The position numbers were made by a program, and so were the translations under genes. The notes beneath the pieces were generated by a model. That model was given only the letters and a program-made list of their open reading frames with translations. It made no database searches and was not told where the DNA came from. Shown here piece by piece: positions 44,286 to 52,961 of a DNA stretch of 64,000 nt. Numbering within the stretch: the first letter of the stretch is position 1; every line of letters starts with the position of its first letter. The DNA lies in the NCBI GenBank assembly GCA_013112685.1, contig JABFGC010000001.1, positions 124,001 to 188,000 of the forward strand, in the 5' to 3' direction. This DNA comes from Chloroflexota bacterium. GTDB lineage: Bacteria > Chloroflexota > Anaerolineae > Anaerolineales > Villigracilaceae.

Positions 44286-44525
44286 ATGTTTCAACCCCCT
44301 TCCACACAACGATTTCAACTGGTAGGCACGCTCACGCGCATCCGTCAGGAATGGCAGGATGCTGCCGGAAGTTCCAGTCTGATCGAGGTTGAAGGCAACA
44401 TGGGAATGTTGCTTGCCGACCTGATCAATGGCGTAGGTCTTGGAATTGATGAGCAGATCCAAGTGCTGGGTCCCGAACTGTTTCACGAGATGAAGGATTT
44501 CCTCAAATCCCCTGTCCAGAATTGA
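44286..44525 (+). CDS. Small hypothetical protein preceding the recombinase
   Basis: 79 residues, no family recognised: 'RFQLVGTLTRIRQEWQDAAG' start and 'MLLADLINGVGLGIDEQIQVLG' middle. AAAAGGAG precedes the ATG. It follows a structured leader and is followed by a good terminator, so it is an independent unit. Confidence 0.6.
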   Translation: MFQPPSTQRFQLVGTLTRIRQEWQDAAGSSSLIEVEGNMGMLLADLINGVGLGIDEQIQVLGPELFHEMKDFLKSPVQN

Positions 44526-44533
44526 TTGACTGC

Positions 44534-44563
44534 TGCCAGCCGGACCGGCCCGGCTGGCATTTT
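44534..44563 (+). terminator. Rho-independent terminator
   Basis: Perfect 10-bp stem TGCCAGCCGG / CCGGCTGGCA with a 6-nt loop and TTTT, directly after the gene ending at 44525. Confidence 0.85.
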
Positions 44564-44589
44564 GACAAATGCCAACAAGGAAACCATTC

Positions 44590-46263
44590 ATGAATAAGCG
44601 TTCGGTTATTTACGCCAGAGTCAGTACGGATGAACAGACCAAGGGCTACAGTTTAAACACCCAGGTCGATGCCTGCAAGCAATATGCCGCCGATTGCGGT
44701 TATGTCCTTTTAATGACATTCTCCGAGGATTACAGCGGTGCAACCATTGATCGCCCTCAACTTAATGCCTTGCGGGATTTTGCTGCCCAGGAACCCATTG
44801 ATGTCATTATCGTGTACGACATTGATCGCCTTGCCCGAAAAAGCGTTTATCAGGCGCTGATCGAGGAGGAGTTCCTGCGATTGGGAGTCACGGTTGAATA
44901 TGTGATTGGTCAATATGACAATAGCGATGAAGGCCGGCTCCAAAAACAGATTCGTGCCAGTATTGCTGAATATGAAAAGGCAAAGATTCTGGAACGAAGC
45001 AAGCGGGGAAAACGTGGCAAGGCGCAAAGTGGGTTTGTGATTGTCGGGTCACGTCCACCTTACGGATATAAAACAATTACTGAGCCGCACAAGTCCTGGC
45101 TTGAAGTGGATGAAGAGGAGGCGCAGATTGTTGTCAATGTTTTCAATTGGTATTTGAGAGGAGATGGCGATAGTGGTCCGATGTCCATGAATGCCATTGC
45201 CAAAAAATTGACCGAAATGAGGGTCATCACCCGGGGCGATAAACATGGACACATCTACAAGAAATATGAGCCTGGGTCGTGGGCGCCTGAAATGATAAGG
45301 CACATCTTGAAAAACGAGACGTATACTGGCACCTGGCATTATGGCAAGACGAAGGTAATCGATGATGGAAAGGTAAGACCTGCCAGGCCAAAATGTGGAT
45401 TTGGCAAACAGGTACCTCGTTCACGGGATGAATGGGTGGGCGTCCCTGTACCTGTAATCATTGATAAGGAGACTTTCAATTTGGCGCAGGCGCGAATGAA
45501 ATTCAATCTTGCACAGGCAGATCGACACTTAAAGCATGAATATCTTTTAGCGAGAAGATTAAGGTGTGCCAAGTGCGGCTTTACTTATCAGGGTCGCGCA
45601 AGAAAGAAGAATACCTATTACTACTGCAAAGCAACAGAAAGACGGCCTATCAAGAGATGTGATATGCCCATGTTTCGTGGAAGAGATGTTGATGATGCGG
45701 TATGGGCATGGCTTGTCAACATCATTCAGCATCCGGAATACATTGTTGCCGGTTTACAGGATCGACAGGAGGAACAAGGCAGGAGCAATCAGGCTTTGAC
45801 AGCCCGGTTGGAGTTGATAGAAGGTCATATAGCTGAGAATGAAAAGCAATTAAATAAGTTGCTGGACCTGTACCTGTCAGGAGATTTTGAACGTGATATG
45901 CTTTCAGAAAGACGTGCGAGACTTGAAGAAAATATAGGGAATCTCCGAAAGGAACAGGCGGAAATTGCCTCGTTTCTTGAACAATTGGTTTTGTCTGATG
46001 CCCAAGTGGAAGACATAAGATTGTTTTGTGAGACGATCAAAGATGTGTTGGAAACTGCAACGTTCGAACAAAAACGGCAGGTGCTGGAGATGCTAGATGT
46101 TCGTGGTACACTAGCGATTGAAGATAATGAAAGGGTCATTTACGTCAAATGTCTAGTAACCCCACAGCAACGGCTGTCGCTTTTGCCAACATCGCCTTCA
46201 TCAAATATTGGGGCAACCGCGATAACGAATTACGCCTGCCCGTCAACGGTTCCATTTCCATGA
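44590..46263 (+). CDS. Large serine recombinase
   Basis: 557 residues. The resolvase domain has the catalytic Ser in 'YARVSTDEQ' (about residue 11) and 'DRLARK'. A Recombinase domain ('GYKTI...AIAKKLTEM...ILKNETYTG') and zinc ribbon (C-A-K-C, later Y-Y-Y-C and K-R-C) follow, then a coiled coil (about 415-480). This is the architecture of phage/ICE integrases. The last ~35 codons run over the start of mvaD in another frame, which places the attachment junction near 46150. Confidence 0.93.
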   Translation: MNKRSVIYARVSTDEQTKGYSLNTQVDACKQYAADCGYVLLMTFSEDYSGATIDRPQLNALRDFAAQEPIDVIIVYDIDRLARKSVYQALIEEEFLRLGVTVEYVIGQYDNSDEGRLQKQIRASIAEYEKAKILERSKRGKRGKAQSGFVIVGSRPPYGYKTITEPHKSWLEVDEEEAQIVVNVFNWYLRGDGDSGPMSMNAIAKKLTEMRVITRGDKHGHIYKKYEPGSWAPEMIRHILKNETYTGTWHYGKTKVIDDGKVRPARPKCGFGKQVPRSRDEWVGVPVPVIIDKETFNLAQARMKFNLAQADRHLKHEYLLARRLRCAKCGFTYQGRARKKNTYYYCKATERRPIKRCDMPMFRGRDVDDAVWAWLVNIIQHPEYIVAGLQDRQEEQGRSNQALTARLELIEGHIAENEKQLNKLLDLYLSGDFERDMLSERRARLEENIGNLRKEQAEIASFLEQLVLSDAQVEDIRLFCETIKDVLETATFEQKRQVLEMLDVRGTLAIEDNERVIYVKCLVTPQQRLSLLPTSPSSNIGATAITNYACPSTVPFP

Positions 46264-47127
46264 ACCTCGACGGGCTGGTTACGCGCACGACGGTCAGTTT
46301 TCAGCCGTCGCTGCCGTTCGATGAGTTGATCATCAACGGGCGCGAAATCGTCGGTAAGGGCTTGGAGCGCGTCTCGTACATCCTCGATCTGGTGCGCGAA
46401 AAGGCGGGACTCAAAATGAACGCGGAGGTGATGAGCGAGAACAACTTCCCTGCCGGGGCGGGAATCGCTTCTTCGGCGGCGGCGTTTGCGGCGCTGGCTT
46501 TGGCGGCGAGCAAGGCGGCGGGACTGAACCTGAGCGAACGCGAATTTTCCATTTTGGCGCGGCGTGGATCGGGTTCCGCTTCTCGCTCCATTCCGGCGGG
46601 ATTTGTCGAATGGCAGATGGGAACGGGCGACGAGGATTCTTTCGCCTTCTCCATTGCGCCGGTTGACCACTGGAATTTGGTGGATTGCGTCGCCATCGTC
46701 AGTTCTTCGCACAAGAAGACAGGCTCCACCGAAGGACACGCCATCGCAGGGACGAGTCCGCTGCAAAATGTGCGCGTGGCGGATGCTCCGCGCCGCATCG
46801 AGATTTGCCGCAACGCGATCCTCAACAGGGACTTCAGAAGCCTTCGCGAACATCATCGAACACGACTCGGATATGATGCACGCCGTCATGATGACCTCGA
46901 ACCCGCCGCTGATGTACTGGCAGCCTGCCACTGTTGAAATCTTCCATCAGGTGCGCGAGTGGCGCGCAAGCGGGCTTCCCGCCGGTTATACGGTGGATGC
47001 GGGCGCGAACGTCCATGTGCTGTGTTTGGGCGGGTATGCCGCGGAAGTGGAGAAACGCCTGCGGGAGATCCCCGGCGTGAAGGATGTATTGAAGGCGGGG
47101 GCCGGCGGCGGCGCGAGGGTGGTGTAA
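46149..47127 (+). CDS. mvaD: Diphosphomevalonate decarboxylase, frameshifted
   Basis: About 325 residues when joined. 'ANIAFIKYWGNRD' and 'LRLPVNGSISMNLDGL' start the GHMP-kinase-type fold, 'NNFPAGAGIASSAAAFAALALA' is the ATP-binding loop, and the second half ('HDSDMMHAVMMTSNPPLMYW', 'YTVDAGANVHVLCLG') lies in another frame. One surplus base at about 46835-46839 breaks it. The enzyme makes isopentenyl diphosphate in the mevalonate pathway. Its 5' end coincides with the recombinase 3' end. Confidence 0.85.
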
Positions 47128-47485
47128 TTTATACAAAGGACGCAAAGTATCCATGAACTCCATTCACCCCGAAGGATGAAAATGGAGTCCAGAAGTTCTA
47201 CTTCTGGACTTGTGCAAGAGTTCGCTTCTGGAATTCTGCAAGTAGAACTTGCGGAGTCCGCCTGTTTTCATGGCAGGGTCACAAAAGTTTTTGGATCCAT
47301 TGAACGGGATTCGCGGGAACGGCGCATGGATTGCACGGGCATAAAGGGAGGATAACTCAGAGAAACCGCATCAACCGTCGCCGGGGGAGAAGCGTGCAAG
47401 TCGTCTAATAAAAGTTTAACTTCGCCGCATCCATTTGCAAGATATAATCCAGTCGCCGCATCGAAAATGCGGGAAAGGATCCGAA
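47128..47485. other. Intergenic gap with short inverted repeats
   Basis: 358 bp without a gene. AGTCCAGAAGT and ACTTCTGGACT form a hairpin near 47188-47212, and similar half-copies (TTCTGGAATTC, GCAAGTAGAACTTGC) follow. No promoter is obvious apart from weak AT stretches before rseP. Confidence 0.4.
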
Positions 47486-48604
47486 ATGGAATTTGGTTTT
47501 CTCACGCTTGTTATCTTCCTGCTCGCCCTGAGCGGGATGATCTTCATTCACGAACTTGGACATTTTATTGCGGCGCGCTGGGCGAAGATCGAAGTGGAAG
47601 AGTTTGGGTTTGGTCTGCCTTCGTACAAGATTGCCACGCTGTTCAAATGGCAGGGGACGGAGTTTACAGTGCATGCCCTGCCGCTGGGCGGGTTCGTGCG
47701 TCCCAAGGGCGAAAACGACCCAAACGTGCCCGGCGGGTTCGGCTCCGCCAGCCCGTGGAAGCGGCTGGTGGTTTTGGTCGCCGGTCCGTTGATGAACCTG
47801 TTCACGGCGGTGATTGTGTTCTCGGCGTTGATCGCGTTCGAGGGCGTGCCGGTGCCGGGCAGGGTCAAGATTGATGCGGTGTCGGAAAACTCGCCCGCGC
47901 AGCAGGCAGACATCCGCACCGGCGATATTTTGCTCGCCGTCAACGGCGAAGAAGTCACCGAGGTGGAAGCCGCCATCGCCGTCATCCGTCAGAACCTCGA
48001 TAAACCGGTTGAACTTCTGATCGAGCGCGACGGGCAGAAAATAACCATCGTCGCTACGCCGCTTTCGAGCCGGACCCCGCAACAGGGCGCGCTCGGAGTC
48101 GGGCTGACGTATCCCACGCGCCCGGCAACGTTCGTTGAAAGCGTCTCCGGCGGCGCGGCAATCACAGCGCTGCAAGCCGCCGCCATCGTCTATTTGCCCG
48201 TCGCCATCATCCAGGGACTCATCGCCCCCGAAGACGCGCGGCTGATCGGCTTCAAGGGAATCTACGACCTGTTCAATTTCTCCGTGCAAGAGGACGTGAC
48301 CAGCCGCCAGGAAGCCGCCCAGGCGCAAACCGCAGGCCGCGCCAGCGCGCCCCAGCCCACGAACTTCACGTTGAATCTCATCGGCGTCTTGAGCATCTCG
48401 CTGGGCGTGTTCAATCTCTTCCCCATCCCCGCGCTCGACGGCGGACGCATTCTCTTCACGCTCCCTGAAATTCTTTTCCGCAAGCGCGTCCCGCCGGAAT
48501 GGGAAAACATGGTCAACGGCGTCGCCATGCTTTTGCTCATCGTTCTGATGCTGTTCGTGAACATCATGGACTTCATCAACCCCGCTCAACTCCCCACCCC
48601 GTAA
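47486..48604 (+). CDS. rseP: RseP/site-2 family intramembrane metalloprotease
   Basis: 372 residues. Zinc motif H-E-L-G-H in the first TM ('IFIHELGHFIAARWAKI', about 22-38), one PDZ domain (about 120-195, 'RTGDILLAVNGEEV'), and the C-terminal 'NLFPIPALDGGRILF' that completes the zinc site. It cleaves membrane-bound anti-sigma factors or signal peptides. GGGAAAGGA lies upstream of the ATG at 47486. Confidence 0.92.
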   Translation: MEFGFLTLVIFLLALSGMIFIHELGHFIAARWAKIEVEEFGFGLPSYKIATLFKWQGTEFTVHALPLGGFVRPKGENDPNVPGGFGSASPWKRLVVLVAGPLMNLFTAVIVFSALIAFEGVPVPGRVKIDAVSENSPAQQADIRTGDILLAVNGEEVTEVEAAIAVIRQNLDKPVELLIERDGQKITIVATPLSSRTPQQGALGVGLTYPTRPATFVESVSGGAAITALQAAAIVYLPVAIIQGLIAPEDARLIGFKGIYDLFNFSVQEDVTSRQEAAQAQTAGRASAPQPTNFTLNLIGVLSISLGVFNLFPIPALDGGRILFTLPEILFRKRVPPEWENMVNGVAMLLLIVLMLFVNIMDFINPAQLPTP

Positions 48605-48606
48605 CC

Positions 48607-49602
48607 ATGGCTGAACTTACTTTTCAATCCGTTCTCGACCACCTGCTAGATTCCAAAAAGGACATCCCGCCGGCGCACCTCCGCCACTACTCCGACCTGG
48701 ACCCGAAATCCCTGCGCCTTTTTCTGGATGTATGGCCTCGCGTCGCCCCGGACCGGAAACTGCTCCTGCTCGACCATCTTTTATCCCAACTGGACTCGGA
48801 TACCCTCGTCTCGTACGAGGACATCGGCAGGGAATTGCTGAAGGATGCGGACGGAGAAGTCCGCGCCCGCGCAATTGGACTGCTCGCCGAATCAAACGAC
48901 CCGAAGCTGGCTGACTCGTTGATTGACATTTTCCTCACCGACAGCGACCTCGCTCCGCGCCTGGAGGCGGCGAACCTGCTGGGCGAATTCGTCCTGCTCG
49001 GCGAACTGGAGGAATTGAACGAGTCGCTCCAGCGCCGGATCGAGGATGCGCTGATCTCCGTGATTCGCAGCGAAGAGAACCCGTCCCTGCGCAGGCGCGC
49101 GCTCGAAGCGCTCGGTTACTCGTCACGCGAAGAGACCGTCAACATCCTCGAATCCGCCTACCAGCGCGAAGACCCCGTTTGGGTCGCCAGCGCCCTGCAC
49201 GCCATGGGACGCTCCCACGACAACCGCTGGAACGACAACGTGGTCAGCAAACTGCTGGATAGCGATCCCCGCGTCCGTTTTGCCGCCGCCGAAGCCGCAG
49301 GCGAACTCGTCATCGAAGAAGCGGCGCCCATCATGCTGCAAATGCTCGAAGACGAGGAAGAGGACGACGATGTCACATCAGCCGCCATCTGGTCCCTCTC
49401 TCAAATCGGCGGCGAGGATGTGCGCATCTACCTCCTCAGCCTGCTCGAACAAACCGACGATGAAGAAACCATCGAATTCCTCGAAGACGCCATCGAAAAC
49501 CTGGATTTCAATGAGGAACTGAACAAATTCGACCTCCTCTCCCTGGATGAAGACGATGAGTTCGACGAGGAAGATTTTGACGATGAAGAGGATGGAAAGT
49601 AA
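48607..49602 (+). CDS. HEAT-repeat protein with acidic C-terminus
   Basis: 331 residues. Consecutive helical pairs with HEAT-like spacing: 'DGEVRARAIGLLAES', 'PRLEAANLLGEF', 'PSLRRRALEALGYSS', 'PVWVASALHAMGRS' and 'PRVRFAAAEAAGELV'. The last 25 residues are almost all Asp/Glu. It starts 2 nt after rseP and is probably co-transcribed. It is likely a protein-binding scaffold; partner unknown. Confidence 0.8.
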   Translation: MAELTFQSVLDHLLDSKKDIPPAHLRHYSDLDPKSLRLFLDVWPRVAPDRKLLLLDHLLSQLDSDTLVSYEDIGRELLKDADGEVRARAIGLLAESNDPKLADSLIDIFLTDSDLAPRLEAANLLGEFVLLGELEELNESLQRRIEDALISVIRSEENPSLRRRALEALGYSSREETVNILESAYQREDPVWVASALHAMGRSHDNRWNDNVVSKLLDSDPRVRFAAAEAAGELVIEEAAPIMLQMLEDEEEDDDVTSAAIWSLSQIGGEDVRIYLLSLLEQTDDEETIEFLEDAIENLDFNEELNKFDLLSLDEDDEFDEEDFDDEEDGK

Positions 49603-49640
49603 AACGACGTAGCGCAAGATGGCATCTTGCGCTACGAATA

Positions 49641-50120
49641 ATCCCTCGATGGGGCTCGAAACAAAAAGCCCTCCGCGTGGAGGACTAATTGAGAAAGTGA
49701 GCGCGGAGAGGATCGAACGCATCCCTCGATGGGGCTCGAAACAAAAAGCCCTCCGCGTGGAGGACTAATTGAGAAAGTGAGCGCGGAGAGGATCGAACGC
49801 ATCCCTCGATGGGGCTCGAAACAAAAAGCCCTCCGCGTGGAGGACTAATTGAGAAAGTGAGCGCGGAGAGGATCGAACGCATCCCTCGATGGGGCTCGAA
49901 ACAAAAAGCCCTCCGCGTGGAGGACTAATTGAGAAAGTGAGCGCGGAGAGGATCGAACGCATCCCTCGATGGGGCTCGAAACAAAAAGCCCTCCGCGTGG
50001 AGGACTAATTGAGAAAGTGAGCGCGGAGAGGATCGAACGCATCCCTCGATGGGGCTCGAAACAAAAAGCCCTCCGCGTGGAGGACTAATTGAGAAAGTGA
50101 GCGCGGAGAGGATCGAACTC
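49641..50120. repeat. Six 80-bp tandem repeats carrying tRNA-Lys 3' end plus terminator
   Basis: Units start at 49641, 49721, 49801, 49881, 49961 and 50041, essentially identical. Read on the minus strand, each has the last ~25 nt of tRNA-Lys (T-arm and acceptor), a short spacer, a terminator hairpin (CCTCC...GGAGG, then TTTTTGTTT) and a CGAGCCCCATCGAGG tail. The sixth unit continues into the full attL match. No spacers differ, so this is not a CRISPR array; the repeated minus-strand frames are not genes. Confidence 0.95.
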
Positions 50121-50140
50121 TCAACAAACGGCTTAAAAGG
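50096..50140. other. attL: attL: 45-bp direct repeat of tRNA-Lys 3' half
   Basis: Identical to 60606-60650 over 45 bp, ending ...GGCTTAAAAGG, after which the two sites diverge. The shared block spans the tRNA-Lys acceptor, T-arm, variable loop and part of the anticodon arm. The integrase stop codon lies inside it. Confidence 0.93.
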
Positions 50141-51050
50141 TTTTGGGTGGCTTGTAGTAACGATCAAAAGCCTCGTGTAATTCATGGATTGCAAACGTTC
50201 CGTAGAAGTCAATTGTCACGGTTGCGGTTTTATGTCCTGCAAGTTGTGAAACCTGTGCTAGTGGCATTCCCTCTTCGAGTCTTTTCCTGCACCACCGATG
50301 CCGCCACTGATGAGGGCTGCAAGGCTCTTTGATTTTCAGTTTCTTCTTATATCGATCTAGGATTTCACTAATTCCGGCGGGTGTTAATGGTGTTCCTTTT
50401 GCGGTCGTGAAAACATGATCGCAATTGTTACCGCGAATCTTTAGCCACTTCACCAGGGCTTTATAACATTCCTGGGACATTACTACAATTCGATCTTGAT
50501 CGCCTTTCTCGTGAATAATTGCCCGTCTTCGTAGTGGTTCGGGTTGATCTAAAAAGAGGTTGGACACTTGAAGATCTGCAATCCCTCCCCTTCTCGCGTT
50601 TGTACTTTCCAGAAAATTTAAGAGTGCGTAGTCTCTCGCATTGTTCTTGGCTGCGTTCAAAATTCGCGCTGCGTTCTCGTTGCTGATTCCCTTCCTGGCT
50701 CGCCTGGGGAGTTTTGGCAGGCGAAGATCACGCGCTAAATCCATTGGCAAAATGTCGCGCCGGTGCAGGAACTTGAAAAATTTCCTTAAGGCTCGGATGT
50801 ATCCGTGTTTTGTATCGGGGGAAATTTTCGATTGTTGGATCTGCTCGTAAAGCTTGAAAAGATCAATTTCCAAAATGGTTGAAATCGATCTTTCTTTTCC
50901 TCCTAACTGATCGGCAATTTTATAAAGTTTGTCTTTGTACCAGGTCTTTGTTTTTTTGGATCTGCCCACTGTTTCTATTTGCACAAAAGTTTCTATCGCC
51001 GTTGCTAGGTTGATCGTGTCTGTGATGGTGATAGTTTCTCGTAAGATCAT
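50133..51050 (-). CDS. int: Tyrosine recombinase/integrase of the 10.5-kb element
   Basis: 305 residues from the ATG at 51050. An N-terminal SAM-like core-binding domain is followed by the catalytic domain: Arg in 'STNARRGGIADL', H-x-x-R in 'PHQWRHRW', His in 'LAGHKTATV' and the nucleophile Tyr in 'TIDFYGTF'. It is adjacent to attL and points outward, with its stop inside the att core. It should integrate the circular element into the tRNA-Lys 3' half. Confidence 0.93.
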   Translation of the reverse strand: MILRETITITDTINLATAIETFVQIETVGRSKKTKTWYKDKLYKIADQLGGKERSISTILEIDLFKLYEQIQQSKISPDTKHGYIRALRKFFKFLHRRDILPMDLARDLRLPKLPRRARKGISNENAARILNAAKNNARDYALLNFLESTNARRGGIADLQVSNLFLDQPEPLRRRAIIHEKGDQDRIVVMSQECYKALVKWLKIRGNNCDHVFTTAKGTPLTPAGISEILDRYKKKLKIKEPCSPHQWRHRWCRKRLEEGMPLAQVSQLAGHKTATVTIDFYGTFAIHELHEAFDRYYKPPKTF

Positions 51051-51188
51051 AAATAAACCTTTGGAGGTGTGAAGGTCATCGAACAAATGACCGCCCAAGT
51101 GTTGAGCCACTACACCAGTAGGAGACCTATCAAGAAACCTTGGTGAGTGGCTCGAAAACAATTTTAGCAAGAAAGGAGATCTATCGCA

Positions 51189-51428
51189 ATGACAAAAAAG
51201 GTAAGAGATTTGCAAGAAAAAAAACGCGAAGCTGGCAGGCTTGGAGGTCTAGCCACTGTAAAAAAACATGGTGTTGATCATATGCGTTCGATCGGTGTTA
51301 AAGGTGCGCATGTGTTTCATTCACGTTATCGATTAACTCCCGTTGGTACTTCACAATTTGTAATCGTACATCGTGAAACCGGCGAAGTGAAAAACTTCCT
51401 CGATGGATCTGTTTTTCAGACCGAATAG
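51189..51428 (+). CDS. Small basic hypothetical protein of the prophage
   Basis: 79 residues: 'EKKREAGRLGGLATVKKHGVDHMRSIGVKGA' is Gly/basic-rich and may bind DNA or RNA; the C-terminus is beta-rich. AAGGAG lies upstream. First gene of the plus-strand replication module; it diverges from the integrase. Confidence 0.6.
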   Translation: MTKKVRDLQEKKREAGRLGGLATVKKHGVDHMRSIGVKGAHVFHSRYRLTPVGTSQFVIVHRETGEVKNFLDGSVFQTE

Positions 51429-51440
51429 GAGACCTATCAA

Positions 51441-52250
51441 ATGTTGAAACTACTTCCCTATATCGTAAAACCTTTGTTTGCCTTGTTTTGCCTGGTTGTG
51501 GCTGCGGGCGTGTTGTATTTCAGTTTCAATGCGCTTGGACTGATTTTTCCTGATGATTTGGCTGGGCAGCTGCTTGGTCTTGCGCTCTTTGATATTGGCA
51601 TGGCGGTTTGGTTTGTTGTTTTCTTGAAAAATTGCAAATCAACCATGCAATACGTTTGGAGCGTGTTTGGCTTTCTCATTGGATTGGCCGGCACTCTTGG
51701 TTTGGTTTCCATGGAGGTTGGAGCATCGTCAGGTTTGATTGATCCGACGACCTTGGCGAAACCTCTTACTTATACCTTTGTTGGTGTGCTGGTTGGTCAT
51801 TTGTTGCTGACGTATGCCTTTCATGCTTCTTCACCTGAACAGTCGGTGGATATCAGCATTGGAATTGAAAAAGCAAAGATCACTGATGAAGCGCAGAAGC
51901 AGGTTGAGAAAAAGATTGCTGAAAAAATTCCTGTTCTGGCTGACGCCATATCCGAAGATCTTCTTCGTGGTGTCATTCGAGATCTAAATCTTCGAGTTCG
52001 ACCAGGCACGACGCTTGATTTACCTGCCTTTGATGTGGTTGAACCAGTGCAGGAAAAGCAGGAAGGAGCCGCGCCGATCGCGCAGAATTTTTTATCCAGT
52101 CTATTCGCGTGGGCGGTCCCCGGCGGTCGAAAGTTTCAATCATCTGCTCCGAGTGTCGAACTGAATTCCAAAGCAGTGACCCCGAAGCGATCACCTGCAG
52201 CGACCGATGCCGAAAGCGACGATCCCGCCGACGTCGAGCCGAAAAAGTAG
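51441..52250 (+). CDS. Membrane protein of the prophage replication module
   Basis: 269 residues with about four TM helices in the first 125 residues and a charged cytoplasmic C-terminal half ('IEKAKITDEAQKQVEKKIAEKI'). No family recognised. It starts 12 nt after the preceding gene with AGGAG upstream. Confidence 0.65.
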   Translation: MLKLLPYIVKPLFALFCLVVAAGVLYFSFNALGLIFPDDLAGQLLGLALFDIGMAVWFVVFLKNCKSTMQYVWSVFGFLIGLAGTLGLVSMEVGASSGLIDPTTLAKPLTYTFVGVLVGHLLLTYAFHASSPEQSVDISIGIEKAKITDEAQKQVEKKIAEKIPVLADAISEDLLRGVIRDLNLRVRPGTTLDLPAFDVVEPVQEKQEGAAPIAQNFLSSLFAWAVPGGRKFQSSAPSVELNSKAVTPKRSPAATDAESDDPADVEPKK

Positions 52251-52254
52251 AGAT

Positions 52255-52307
52255 GTCACAGCACATGCTGTGACTGTGACAGGTCACATCATAAGGTGTG
52301 ACCTGTC
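52255..52307. repeat. Two adjacent hairpins between prophage genes
   Basis: GTCACAGCA/TGCTGTGAC at about 52255-52274 and GACAGGTCACA/TGTGACCTGTC at 52278-52307. They share TGTGAC/GTCACA half-sites, so they may be operator sites or a leader structure for the lipoprotein gene at 52324. Confidence 0.55.
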
Positions 52308-52323
52308 CTTTAAGGATAAATCC

Positions 52324-52692
52324 ATGAAAACAAAAATTTTGATTTTGTCTTTCTGCTTGGTTTTTAGCCTGGCTTGTTTGGGTACATCTTCTGCGGTCGA
52401 GACCATTGGACAGGCAACCATGCTGGTTGAGGTTTCGCCGGTTTTTGTTCTAGCAACGGTCGAGCCTAGCGTCACGGTTGAGCCGCAGCGCTGCGCTATT
52501 GTGGTTGCTCAAACTGCGTTGCATCTTCGTATAGCTGCGGATGTTCATTCATCGAGCATTACACATTTGCCAGCTGGTGAAATGGTGCAGGTTTTGGATG
52601 ATTCTGATCTTGACTGGTGGCGCGTCCAGGTGGGGGAGTTTGAAGGTTTTGCACGTTCGAACTATCTTCAGTCGGTGGAGTGCGGGCAATGA
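52324..52692 (+). CDS. SH3b-domain lipoprotein
   Basis: 122 residues. Signal peptide with lipobox F-S-L-A-C18 and a bacterial SH3 domain at about 58-117 ('VVAQTALHLRIAADVHSSSI...WWRVQVGEFEGFARSNYL'). It probably binds cell-wall material. Such an exported protein inside the replication module is odd; superinfection exclusion or surface alteration by the prophage is a guess. Confidence 0.75.
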   Translation: MKTKILILSFCLVFSLACLGTSSAVETIGQATMLVEVSPVFVLATVEPSVTVEPQRCAIVVAQTALHLRIAADVHSSSITHLPAGEMVQVLDDSDLDWWRVQVGEFEGFARSNYLQSVECGQ

Positions 52693-52961
52693 GAAAAACC
52701 ACTTATGAGCAGAGTGTCTTGATTGGTTTTCGAAAACGTCCGGCAGTTCTTCGAACCATTGTCAGGAATGGTGTTACTACTTTTTCTGTTGTTTTGAATG
52801 GTGTAGTTATTGCATCACGATTTACATCGAAAACGCAGGACGCAGAAATAGCGATTAGGCGGCTTGCTAAAGCTGTTTCTGGGTTGTCATATGTTTTTGT
52901 CGTTCCAGTTTTGCAGGAAAATCGAACTACTGTTGAGCGATATAGGAGGGGTAGATCATGA
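52689..52961 (+). CDS. Small hypothetical protein
   Basis: 90 residues, basic, beta-rich start and an arginine-rich end ('TTVERYRRGRS'). It overlaps both neighbours by 4 nt (ATGA), so it is translated in the replication operon. It could bind nucleic acid; no family recognised. Confidence 0.6.
   Translation: MRKTTYEQSVLIGFRKRPAVLRTIVRNGVTTFSVVLNGVVIASRFTSKTQDAEIAIRRLAKAVSGLSYVFVVPVLQENRTTVERYRRGRS

Noticed and set aside
44094..44591. 165-residue minus-strand frame
   Set aside because: It runs antisense through the structured leader, the 79-residue gene and a terminator; no ribosome site or family signal.
47405..48589. 394-residue minus-strand open frame opposite rseP
   Set aside because: Antisense composition and no ribosome site; the plus strand holds HExxH and PDZ motifs of RseP.
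49641..50120. CRISPR array
   Set aside because: The whole 80-bp unit is repeated with no variable spacers, and no cas genes are present.
49685..50212. Series of identical 65-residue minus-strand frames
   Set aside because: They arise from the 80-bp repeats, whose content is explained by tRNA end and terminator; no ribosome sites.
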